The notes beneath the pieces are model-generated. The model searched no databases. It had not been told where the DNA came from and saw nothing but the letters and a program-made list of their open reading frames with translations. A stretch of 64,000 bases of DNA from Archangium violaceum (lineage in GTDB: Bacteria > Myxococcota > Myxococcia > Myxococcales > Myxococcaceae): the NCBI RefSeq assembly GCF_016887565.1, contig NZ_CP069396.1, forward strand, positions 4,677,001 to 4,741,000, written 5' to 3'. Below, one piece after another: positions 35,372 to 43,900 of this stretch. Positions within the stretch are counted from its first letter, which is position 1, and the number at the start of each line of letters is the position of its first letter. The position numbers and the translations under genes were made by a program.

Positions 35372-36736
35372 TTAGGGGACTTCCCTGGTGATGGGCGCCG
35401 GCACGGTCGAGACGAACACCTCCACTCGCGGGGTGCGCACCTGTCCCTCGGACCTCCGCACCCGCAGGTTCGCCGGGGGCACCCCTTGCCCGGCCAGGTA
35501 GTTCCGGACGGCCTGCGCGCGCTTGAGCGGCAGCAGGCGATCCGCTGTCTCGCTCCCCTCCTGGCCCGCGTGTCCCTCGAGGACGACGACGGACTCCCCG
35601 GGACGGGAGCGCAGGAGCATGAGCACCGCCTGCAACAGGCTCAGGTCTCCGGGCAGCTCCGCGCGCCCCGGCTCGAAGAGCACCGAGCCCTGGAGGAGGG
35701 GAGTGGTGTTCGCGGCAGGAGCCTCGGCGGGGAGCAACTCCCGGGTGGGTACGGGCATCACCCTCTGGCGGGGCGCTTCCTCCCGGGAAGCGAGGAGCTC
35801 CGGCTCCAGGCGGAACCGGGGAATGGTCTCCGTGAGCCGCTCCAGGCCGGGAGGAGGCTCCGTGTGGAACCCCAGGCCCAGGAGCACCCGCGCGGTGGGT
35901 GTACCGGGCGCCGTGCCCAGGCCGGGTCCTCCCAGGGCGAACAGCTCCAGCCCATGGGGCAGCGGCATCCGCACGCCTCCCAGCACCTCGATGGAGGGGG
36001 ACCGCGTGTCCATGGAGAAGGCGCTCCGGATGGCGAGCTCGCCTCGGAGCCCCTTGTGCGTCACGGCCACTCCGGCGCCCAGGCGCAGCTCGGGAATGAG
36101 GTTCGTGGAGGCCGTGCCGGACAGGGGGTTGGAAGGCCGCAGCAGCACGCCCGCGTCGAGTGCGGGCTCGAGCCATCCCCACCGTCTACCCACGGTGACC
36201 CGGGCGCGGAAGCGCATTCCCGGGTCACGCGCCAGGGCGGACGGGCTCCCCACGGGCAGTCCGGCGCCCAGGTCCACCGAGAGATCCACGGGCTGCTCCT
36301 GGCGCAGCGACAGCAATCCCAGCCGGGCCTGGAGCACCGGTGTACCGAGCCCGTGCGCGGTCAGGGGCGGCAGTCCCATGTGGCTGGAATCTCCGCCCTG
36401 CTGCCAGAGCACCACGGGGAGCTGTGCTCCCACTTCGAGCCAGGGCAGCACGCCATAGCTGCCCGCCAGCACGGTCGAGGCCCGGTGGCGGACCCGAGCC
36501 ATGCGTTCCCCCCCGTTCCGCAGCACGAGCGGCAGGTGCTGGTAGTGTCCGACCAGCCCCGCGCTCACGCCACCGGGGACCAGCAGCTCGCCATTGCCAG
36601 CCAGCAGGGAGCCCCGTCCCGTATTGAGCTCCAGGCGCTCCAGCTCGAAACCGGACGCCGCGGTCTGGGCCGGGGCCGTCGAGCAACTCAGGAGGGCCGC
36701 CACGGCAGCGCCTCGCATCAACGCGGGGATGTGCAT
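35372..36736 (-). CDS. OmpA-family cell-wall-binding outer-membrane protein
   Basis: 454 aa starting MHIPALMRGAAVAALLSC with a signal peptide (cleavage near AQTAA). Residues 30-300 are beta-strand-rich (porin-like barrel). The C-terminal OmpA domain at about 340-440 contains GSVLFEPGRAELPGD, VVVLEGHAGQEGSETADRLL and LKRAQAVRNYLAGQGVPPAN; D and R of the canonical TD...LSxxRA peptidoglycan-binding pattern are partly retained (TADRLLPLKRAQAV). Since TssL here lacks a peptidoglycan-binding domain, this protein may supply the anchor for the T6SS membrane complex. Its promoter (operator 6) is a duplicate of that of the ligase-like operon. The ATG lies about 9 nt from the CAGAG box, suggesting a leaderless mRNA. 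Confidence 0.8.
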   Translation of the reverse strand: MHIPALMRGAAVAALLSCSTAPAQTAASGFELERLELNTGRGSLLAGNGELLVPGGVSAGLVGHYQHLPLVLRNGGERMARVRHRASTVLAGSYGVLPWLEVGAQLPVVLWQQGGDSSHMGLPPLTAHGLGTPVLQARLGLLSLRQEQPVDLSVDLGAGLPVGSPSALARDPGMRFRARVTVGRRWGWLEPALDAGVLLRPSNPLSGTASTNLIPELRLGAGVAVTHKGLRGELAIRSAFSMDTRSPSIEVLGGVRMPLPHGLELFALGGPGLGTAPGTPTARVLLGLGFHTEPPPGLERLTETIPRFRLEPELLASREEAPRQRVMPVPTRELLPAEAPAANTTPLLQGSVLFEPGRAELPGDLSLLQAVLMLLRSRPGESVVVLEGHAGQEGSETADRLLPLKRAQAVRNYLAGQGVPPANLRVRRSEGQVRTPRVEVFVSTVPAPITREVP

Positions 36737-36810
36737 GCGGAGCACTCTGCCGGTGCTTCGCCGCACGGACTGTGACGGGATTCAATCGGAGCCTGTGAGA
36801 GCAATCACAG
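36734..36810 (-). promoter_or_regulatory. Island operator palindrome 6 and CAGAG box (upstream of OmpA-family gene), duplicate of operator 5
   Basis: Operator 36771-36809: arms TGTGACGGGATTCA and TGAGAGCAATCACA, spacer 11 bp. CAGAG at 36745-36749, again 20 nt from CACAG. The 77-bp segment matches 33761-33837 with about six substitutions. Confidence 0.72.
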
Positions 36811-37288
36811 CGCTTTCGATGCCAGGCGCCGGGCCCTCTTTCCTCCTGCCGGTGCGCGCATCCACTGTGCTTGGAACCCACTTCTCCAGCGGCGATGAGG
36901 GACGCGACACTGGTGCGTACCAGCGGGCTGCACGCCGTCACCGAATCGCTAGTGGTCGCAGGCGTCTTCGGCATCGCTCGCTGGTGCCTGTACGAGGTGG
37001 GGCACCTGCTGCTCAAGCTGGTGGCGCTCGCACCGAGGCCGGTGCGCTTGGTGCTCGATGACCCCCTGTGCGCTCGTGCGCGTGCCGTGCGCGAGCTGGC
37101 CAGCTCAACGGCTGCCCGAAGGGCAGCGCCCCTGGCGGCGCGTCAGCGGCCTTGAACCAGGTGGCCCCGCCTGGCCGCGCTTGTGTCTCGCGTCGTCGTA
37201 AGGGTGCAAGGGGGCCTCACCTGGGCCCCCTGAGCCACGGTGTAGCGGGAAGTCCCACCTACGCTGGACAGGGCTGCTCGCAGGGCCT

Positions 37289-37387
37289 TCAGCTGTTCTC
37301 GGAACTCGCTCCTCCAGCGGAGATGAACGCCTCCACGCTGGCCGGATCAATCCGGAGGGCCCCCGATACCCGAACGTGCCGGAGCTG
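37289..37387 (-). pseudogene. Excisionase-like (MerR-type HTH) C-terminal remnant
   Basis: Minus-strand frame reads QLRHVRVSGALRIDPASVEA followed by FI and a stop. This is the end of the winged-helix excisionase/helix-turn-helix_17 pattern (LP.vRv.galRi.p..lea.l). The recognition helix and N-terminus are missing. Position just inside the right attachment repeat supports an integration-module origin. Confidence 0.45.
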
Positions 37388-37410
37388 CGTCCCAGAGGCC
37401 GGGCCGCACC

Positions 37411-37429
37411 TTGCAGCAAATATGCAGCA
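37411..37429. repeat. TTGCAGCA-N3-ATGCAGCA element, right end
   Basis: Third copy of the element found twice near the left att repeat (8133 and 8172), same orientation and spacing. Located 113 bp from the right repeat. Confidence 0.6.
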
Positions 37430-37541
37430 AAAGGCTTGGTAGACCCTGCGACCGGATGGGACGGTTGGAACCGTCCTGCCTCGGAATCTCCAGGAGTTAC
37501 GAGCGCTTGCGAAGGGCTGATAACGCCTGGAGGAATCCCCG

Positions 37542-37651
37542 GTTGGCCTCCGGAGCCAAAGGCCGCAGGTTCGAATCCTGCATCGCGCGCAAGTTGAAGG
37601 GCCTGGAATCCTCGGGGACATCCCCCGATGGTTCCAGGCCCTTCGCTTTTC
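37542..37651. repeat. Right attachment repeat (truncated tRNA-Arg 3' part plus terminator)
   Basis: Direct repeat of 8013-8121. It lacks the acceptor 5' strand and D-arm, so it is not a functional tRNA. The hairpin arms GGGCCTGGAA (37599-37608) and TTCCAGGCCC (37632-37641) are kept and may now terminate the P450 transcript, which ends at 37677 on the minus strand. Confidence 0.8.
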
Positions 37652-37676
37652 TCGGCGCCCCCTGGCGCCACCCGCC

Positions 37677-39065
37677 TCAGCCGACGCTCTGCCGCGCCGT
37701 GCTCTCCCTCGCCGGGAGCGACTCGAGCCGCACCTGGATGCCGTGACGGGCACGCAGCGTCAGGCCGGCCTTGAGGACCAGCGCCGACTTGTCCCGCACC
37801 TCCATCCGGAAGCGCCGCAGCCCCATGGCCAGCACCACCGTGGCCTGCATCTGCGCCAGGTGGTTGCCAATGCACAGTCGCTGGCCCGCGCCAAACGGCA
37901 TGTAGGCCTGCCGGTGCCGCTTCGCCACGCGCTCCGGATCGAAGCGCTCCGGGTCGAACGTCTCCACGTCCTCCCAGAAGTCCGGGTGCCGGTGCAGCAG
38001 GTACGTGCAGATTCCCACCATGGTCCCCGGTGGAATGTCCCAGCCGCCAATGCGGTCCGCCCCCATCGCCACCCGTCCCACCAGCCACGCGGGCGGCAAC
38101 AGGCGCATCGACTCCTGAAACACCTGCGTGGTGTAGCGCAGGTTGGGCAGATCCTGCGCACCGGGCTCGCGCTCGCCCAGCACCTCGGCGATCTCCTGGC
38201 GCATCCGCTGCTCCACCTGGGGATGGCGGTGGATCTGGTACCACGTCCACGCCAGTGCGGTCGCCGTGGACTCGTGCCCTCCCACGAAGAGGTTCATCAC
38301 CTCGTCGCGGAGCAGCTCGTCGCTCATGCCCTCGCCCGTCTCCACGTCCCGGGCCGCCATGAGCAGCGAGAGCATGTCGTCCCACTCGCCCGGCGACTGG
38401 CGCCTCCTGGCGATCTGCTCGTAGATCATCTCGTCCAACGCGGCGAGCGCGTTGGTGTAGCGCCGCCAGCTCGGACGGGGGATGCGGATCAGATCCCACA
38501 GCGAACGGTCCCGGTTGTCATGGGTCATGATGAACCGGATGCTGTCGCGCACGCGGGGCCGTGTCTCGTTCATGTCCTCGGTGAGCACCGCCCGGCCCAT
38601 CTGCGAGAGGGTGATGCGCGACATCTCCCTCAACAGCTCGAGGGGCTCGCCGCCGCGGGCATGCTCCTCCCAGCGCGCCAGCATCGACCGGGTACTGTCC
38701 ACCAGCGTGTCCACGAGCCCCGCCAGCCGCTCGCGCGAGAAGGCCGGCTGCGCCATGCGCCGCTGCCTCCGCCAGTGCTCACCGTCCGCGGGAAAGAGGC
38801 CCCGGCCGAAGCGGCGGTTGCGCCTGGCCTCCGGTGACTTCGCGTAATTGGCCGCGTTGTCCACCAGGACGTGCCTGGCATGGTCCGGGTGGCTCAGCAG
38901 CACCATCGGGTGTTTCCCCATGGTGAAGGTCACCACGTCCCCGTACCGCTCCCGCTCCCGCACGAAGAAGCTGAGCGGATCCTTCATGTGCTGGTACACG
39001 TGGTCCAGCACCCAGCGGGACTTCGGGCCGGGAGGCAGCGAGGGAGACGGCGTGGAGGGCGGCAT
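37677..39065 (-). CDS. Cytochrome P450 of the NRPS cluster
   Basis: 462 aa from MPPSTPSPSLPPGPK (ATG 39063-39065, GAGAG 5 nt upstream). I-helix oxygen-binding motif GGHESTAT near 260; K-helix ExxR in ESMRLLPP; heme-binding loop FGAGQRLCIG with ligand Cys398. A proline-rich start and no ferredoxin/reductase fusion indicate a free P450 needing external electron donors. Only 11 bp separate it from the hydroxylase gene upstream, so the two form an operon divergent from the NRPS genes. Likely oxidises an amino acid side chain of the lipopeptide or its fatty acid; which is unknown. Confidence 0.92.
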   Translation of the reverse strand: MPPSTPSPSLPPGPKSRWVLDHVYQHMKDPLSFFVRERERYGDVVTFTMGKHPMVLLSHPDHARHVLVDNAANYAKSPEARRNRRFGRGLFPADGEHWRRQRRMAQPAFSRERLAGLVDTLVDSTRSMLARWEEHARGGEPLELLREMSRITLSQMGRAVLTEDMNETRPRVRDSIRFIMTHDNRDRSLWDLIRIPRPSWRRYTNALAALDEMIYEQIARRRQSPGEWDDMLSLLMAARDVETGEGMSDELLRDEVMNLFVGGHESTATALAWTWYQIHRHPQVEQRMRQEIAEVLGEREPGAQDLPNLRYTTQVFQESMRLLPPAWLVGRVAMGADRIGGWDIPPGTMVGICTYLLHRHPDFWEDVETFDPERFDPERVAKRHRQAYMPFGAGQRLCIGNHLAQMQATVVLAMGLRRFRMEVRDKSALVLKAGLTLRARHGIQVRLESLPARESTARQSVG

Positions 39066-39076
39066 GGCGGCTCTCT

Positions 39077-40669
39077 TCACGGCAGGAGGATCTCGGACTG
39101 GACGTACGGCAGATCCGCGGTGACGCCCTTGCCCCGGCAGTAGTCCAGCAGCTTGCGCGACTCCACCAGTTGCGGCGAGTTCTCGTGGTAGCCCATCACC
39201 ATCACGTGACCCATCCACGGCTCGCGGCCCATGGCGTAGATGTAGACCTGCTTCGGGTTGAGCCGCCGGACGATCTCGATGGCGCGCTCGGCGTTGGAGC
39301 CATTGAGCCGCCGCGACTGATCCATCTTGCGCGGCAGCGGCGTGGTGAGCAGCGGGCCGTACATCCAGCTCAGCGGCCCTCCCTCCGACTCCATTCCCAG
39401 GAACATCACGTCGATGTCGCCCACCAGCGCGTGGACATGATCGTACAGGCGCGGCTCCAGTGCGTTCGAGTCCGCCGCCATCAGCAGCGACTTGCCCTCC
39501 AACTGCACCAGGTGCGCCATCTTCGCCTGGATGTTCAGGTCCCCGTGCTCGCCGATGAAGGGCAGGCCCGTGATGGAGCCTCCCGGCACCTCGAGGGACT
39601 CCATCTCACTGAGGGCCACCACGCGGCGGAAGCCCGTGTGCTGGAGCATCAGCTTGAGCGAGGGATCCGCCAGGCCTCCTCCGCTGCTCGCGGGCACCAC
39701 GAGCGTGCCGATGCGCGAGCGCAACTGCAGCAGCGGCTCGAACATCAGGTGGTCGGCGTGACCGTGGGTGATGAGCGCGTAGTCGATGTGCTCGGGCAGG
39801 TCCGCGTAGGTGTAGCGCGGCAGCTCCGTGGGGAAGTCGTAGCTGATGACCGGATCCGTCAGGATGCTCACCTCGCGCGTCTCGATGAGCACGCACGCGT
39901 GGCCGAAGTAGCGGATGCGCACGCCCGGGCCGTCGTACCTGGGCGCCGGACGCGGCGCCTCCTCCGTGAAGAACGTGGAGAAGAGCTCGGCGTCCTTGCC
40001 CTGGATGCCGAGCGCCTCGCGCACCGGCTCCACCTCGCCCGGCGTGCGCCGCATGGCGAAGAGCCGATCAATCGCCTCGTGGCGGTAGGGCACGTTCACG
40101 TGGATGCTTCCATCCTCCGTGTCCAGACGCGGCGTGCTGAAGACGTACGGCCGCGCGTCCCCGTGGATGAGCCGCATCGCCAGGCTCTGTGACGACTCCT
40201 TGTAGTGCGGACCCCGGTAGAGCAGCGACTCGAAGAAGCGCGGCGAGGCCCGGTTGTTCAGGTCGTACGTCAGCTCCACGTAGCCCTGCAGGATGTCCGG
40301 CACCTTCTTGTACATCTCCTCCAGCGAGAAGCCGTTGGCCGTGAGCAGCAGCTTGTCCAGCTCCGCCACCGCCTGGGCGAACCGCAGCGACGAGGCCTGC
40401 TCCTTGAGCGTGCGCTGCAGCAACTCCTGGATGTCCCTGGCCCGCTCCACGCCGTAGTTGATGTACGGGCCGCCCATCAGTGCCGGGCTCTTCAGCGCCG
40501 CCACGTGGACGGCCGGGTTGGCCACGAACGACTCCATGATCTTCACATGGTGGTTGGCCACGAAGAGCGGCGCGGTCGCGGGCGAGATGAGGAACCACCA
40601 CGCGTACCACTGATTGTAGAGCGGCTCGGCGACGACGTTCTGCTTCAGGTAGCGCGCGGGTTGGGACAT
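39077..40669 (-). CDS. CmlA-type diiron NRPS-tethered amino acid beta-hydroxylase
   Basis: 530 aa, nearly the length of CmlA of chloramphenicol biosynthesis. An N-terminal helical domain of about 240 residues precedes a metallo-beta-lactamase-fold domain with the metal motif HTHGHADHL at about 300-308, and further candidate ligands (ILTDPVIS, MAADSNAL and a late His). CmlA enzymes hold a non-heme diiron centre and hydroxylate the beta-carbon of an amino acid bound to a carrier protein; the long N-terminal domain distinguishes them from ordinary MBL hydrolases. Start set at MSQPARYL, which has GGAG 5 nt upstream. Divergent from NRPS1, whose carriers are the likely partners. First gene of the hydroxylase-P450 operon. 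Confidence 0.8.
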   Translation of the reverse strand: MSQPARYLKQNVVAEPLYNQWYAWWFLISPATAPLFVANHHVKIMESFVANPAVHVAALKSPALMGGPYINYGVERARDIQELLQRTLKEQASSLRFAQAVAELDKLLLTANGFSLEEMYKKVPDILQGYVELTYDLNNRASPRFFESLLYRGPHYKESSQSLAMRLIHGDARPYVFSTPRLDTEDGSIHVNVPYRHEAIDRLFAMRRTPGEVEPVREALGIQGKDAELFSTFFTEEAPRPAPRYDGPGVRIRYFGHACVLIETREVSILTDPVISYDFPTELPRYTYADLPEHIDYALITHGHADHLMFEPLLQLRSRIGTLVVPASSGGGLADPSLKLMLQHTGFRRVVALSEMESLEVPGGSITGLPFIGEHGDLNIQAKMAHLVQLEGKSLLMAADSNALEPRLYDHVHALVGDIDVMFLGMESEGGPLSWMYGPLLTTPLPRKMDQSRRLNGSNAERAIEIVRRLNPKQVYIYAMGREPWMGHVMVMGYHENSPQLVESRKLLDYCRGKGVTADLPYVQSEILLP

Positions 40670-40766
40670 CTCGGCTCCTCGCATCTTCCAGGGGTGGGGG
40701 GCGGCGCGGGACCTGCTCGCTGGATGCGCTCGTGTGACTTTCTCGTGACGCGAGCACTCTTGCCGC

Positions 40767-40825
40767 TTGTTGGCCCAAAATGGATAAATACAGGCTTATT
40801 TCAGATTCGGGCGGAAGTGTATAGT
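40767..40825. promoter_or_regulatory. AT-rich divergent promoter region between hydroxylase and NRPS1
   Basis: The 257-bp gap 40670-40926 contains the only AT-rich patch nearby, including AAATA (40786-40790) and TATTT (40797-40801) as a short inverted repeat and a TATAGT (40820-40825) that could be a -10 element for NRPS1. No convincing -35 at the right distance was found. Confidence 0.3.
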
Positions 40826-40926
40826 CCCACGCCTTTCCACGAATCCAGATTTGACTTCTCCGCCCATTCGGTGGGGGCGGGAAGCGCTGGATGCGCCGCG
40901 CCGAATTCGACTCCTCGAGGCCCCTG

Positions 40927-43900
40927 ATGTCCGCATCGTTCCGTCGTATTTCCACGCACCACACGCTCGTCGAACTGCTGGAGGCCAGGGCTTCCGAACG
41001 TCCTGGGGAGAGGCTCTACACGTTCGTGGAGGAGGATGGCGGGGAGCCGACGCTGACGTACGGCGAGCTGGAGCTGAAGGCCCGGCGCATCGCCGCCGCG
41101 CTCCAGGCGAGGGCGCGCGCGGGAGATCGCGTGATGCTGCTCTACCCGCCGGGCCTGGAGTACGTGGCGGGCTTCTTCGGGTGCCTCTACGCGGGGATGG
41201 TGGCCGTGCCGGCGTACCCGCCGGATCCGGTGCGTCTGGAGCGCACGCTGCCGCGGCTGCGCGCCATCATCCAGGACGCCCAGGCCACGGTGGTGCTCAG
41301 CACCTCCTTCGTGGTGTCCATGGGCGAGTTCCTCTTCGAGCAGTCGCCCGACCTGGCCGAGCTGCAGTGGGTGGCCACGGACGAGCTGCCCGCCGGGCTC
41401 GAGTCCTCCTGGCGGCGGCCGGAGACGGGGCCGGACTCGCTCACCTTCCTCCAGTACACCTCCGGCTCCACGGGCACGCCCAAGGGGGTGATGCTCAGCC
41501 ACCGCAACCTGCTGCACAACCTCGGGCTGATCGCCGGGGCCTTCGGCGCCCACCCGGGCAGCGTGGGCGTCATCTGGCTGCCGCCCTACCACGACATGGG
41601 TCTCATCGGCGGCATCCTCGAGCCGCTGTACATGGGGTTCCCCGTCACCCTCCTGTCACCGCTGGACTTCCTCAAGCGCCCCTCGCGCTGGCTGGAGGCC
41701 ATCTCTCGCCACCGGGCGACCATCAGCGGTGGCCCCAACTTCGCCTTCGACCTGTGCGTGCGGAAGATGACCCCGGAGCAGCGGCGGGGGTTGGATCTGA
41801 GCTCCTGGCAAGTGGCGTTCAGCGGCGCCGAGCCCATCCGCCCGGAGACGCTGGCGCGCTTCACCGAGGCCTTCGGGCCATGTGGTTTCCGGCGCGAGGC
41901 CTTCTACCCCTGTTATGGCCTGGCCGAGGGCTCGCTCATCGTCTCGGGTGGAGCGATGGAGGCCGCGCCGGTGCTGCGCGCGCTGGACACGGCGGCCCTC
42001 GAGAAGGGACGGGCCGAGGCTCCTCGCGACGGTGGCCAGCGCACGCTCGTGGGGTGCGGCCGCACGCTGGAGGAGCAGCGTCTGCTCGTGGTGGATCCGG
42101 AGTCGCGCGTGGCGTGCCCGCCGGGGCGGGTAGGGGAGATCTGGGTGTCGGGCTCCTCCGTGGCCCAGGGGTACTGGCGCAAGCCCGAGGCCACCGAGGA
42201 GGTCTTCCTCGCTCGCACGGCGGAGGGTGACGGTCCCTTCCTTCGCACCGGCGACCTGGGCTTCCTCCAGGAGGACGGGGAGCTCTTCGTCACCGGACGG
42301 CGCAAGGACCTCATCATCCTGCGCGGGCGCAACCACTACCCGCAGGACCTCGAGCTGACGGTGGAGCAGGCCCACCCGGCGCTGCGGCAGGGGTGCGGCG
42401 CCGCCTTCTCCGTCGACGTGGAGGGGCAGGAGCGGCTCGTCGTCGTCCAGGAGATCGACCTGCGCGGACAGGGCGATCTGCGGCGGCAACTCCTGGCGGC
42501 CGAGGAGGCCGCGGGCATCATCCGTCAGCGGCTGGCCGAGGGCCACGAGGTGCAGCTCCACGCCCTGGCGCTCATCGAGCCGGGCAGTCTGCCCAAGACG
42601 TCCAGTGGCAAGGTGCAGCGCCATGCCACCCGCGCGGCCTTCCTCGCGGACGAGCTGCGCTCGGTGCTGTCGTGGCGCGAGGAGGAGGAGCGCCGCGAGG
42701 CGCCCGTCCCGGAGCAGCCCCGGCAAGAGCCACCGGCCGCCACGGCGTCACGGGACGTGCCCACCACGCAGCAGGCGCTGGAGTCCTGGCTGGTGTCGCG
42801 TCTCGCCGCGCGGCTCCGGGTGCGCCCGGAGTCGGTTCGCACGGACGAGCCCGTCACCCGCTACGGTCTGGATTCGCTGGCGGCGGTGGAGCTGACGAAC
42901 GAGATCGAGACGGGCCTGGGCGTGGTGCTTCCCATGGAGGTCCTGTTGCAGGGCCCGACGATCGCCGGGCTCGCGCGGCGCCTGGCGGGCGGTCAGGGCT
43001 CCGAGGTTCGTGCTCCGCTCTCGCGCCGTCCTCGCGAGGGCGGTCTGCCCCTGTCCTTCTCCCAGCAGCGGTTGTGGTTCTTCCACCAGCTCGAGCCCTC
43101 CAGCCCGCTCCACAACATCCCCACGGCGGTGCGGCTCTCGGGGGCGCTCGACCTGTCCGCGCTGGAGCGGAGCTTCGCCGAGCTGGTGCGGCGTCACGAG
43201 ACGTTGCGGACCACCCTCGCCGACGAGGGTGGGGTGCCGGTGCAGCTCATCTCCCCGGCGGTCGGCGTGAGGCTGCCCGTGGTGGACCTGAGCACGCTGC
43301 CCGAAGCGGCGCGCGAGGCCGAGGCGCGACGGCTCGCGGATGAGGAGGCTCGCGAGCCCTTCGATCTGGCGCGCGGCCCGCTGCTGCGCACCACCCTGCT
43401 CCGGATGGGTGAGCGGGAGCATGTGCTGCTGCTGACGGTGCACCACATCGTCTCGGACGGCTGGTCCATGGGCGTGCTCGTCCGCGAGGTGGCCGCGCTC
43501 TACGAGGCCTGTTCGTCCGGCCGGGCTCCCGCGCTGGCGGAGCTGCCCGTGCAGTACGTGGACTTCGCCGCCTGGCAGCGCGAGTGGCTGTGCGGCCGCG
43601 TGCTGGAGTCGCAGCTCTCGTACTGGCGCAAGCAGTTGGAGGGCGTTTCCCACGCGTTGGAGCTCCCCACGGATCGTCCCCGCCCCTCAGCGCAGAGCTT
43701 CCGGGGAGCGAGCCTCCCCGTGCGGCTTCCCGCGGAGCTGTCCTCCGCCGTGCGCGAGCTGAGCCGGCGCGAGGGCGTCACGCCCTTCATGGTGCTGCTG
43801 GCCGCCTTCGAGGCGGTGCTCCACCGCTACTCGGGACAGGAGGACTTCTGCGTCGGCTCGGCCATCGTGGGCCGCTCCCGGCGCGAGCTGGAGGGGCTCA

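Larger units (their letters stand above)
36811..37541. other. Decayed right end of the island
   Basis: About 730 bp without an intact gene. On the plus strand near 36895-37080 a frame reads LLLKLVALAPRPVRLVLDDP, reminiscent of the first Asp region of a DDE transposase but too short to be sure. Further right are the excisionase-like remnant (37289-37387), one arm-type element (37411-37429), then 110 bp of unassigned sequence up to the right att repeat. Confidence 0.35.

Noticed and set aside
37542-37590. Second tRNA-Arg gene
   Set aside because: Only the part from nucleotide 27 onward is present; acceptor 5' strand and D-arm are missing, so it is an attachment-site relic.
37105-38499. 464-aa minus-strand frame across the right island boundary
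   Set aside because: Crosses the truncated tRNA and the P450 gene in another frame; its RDAGFEPAAFG-like part is just the antisense of tRNA-Arg.
40670-40926. Riboswitch or attenuator before NRPS1
   Set aside because: Only a short AT-rich inverted repeat is present; no conserved aptamer-like structure is seen.
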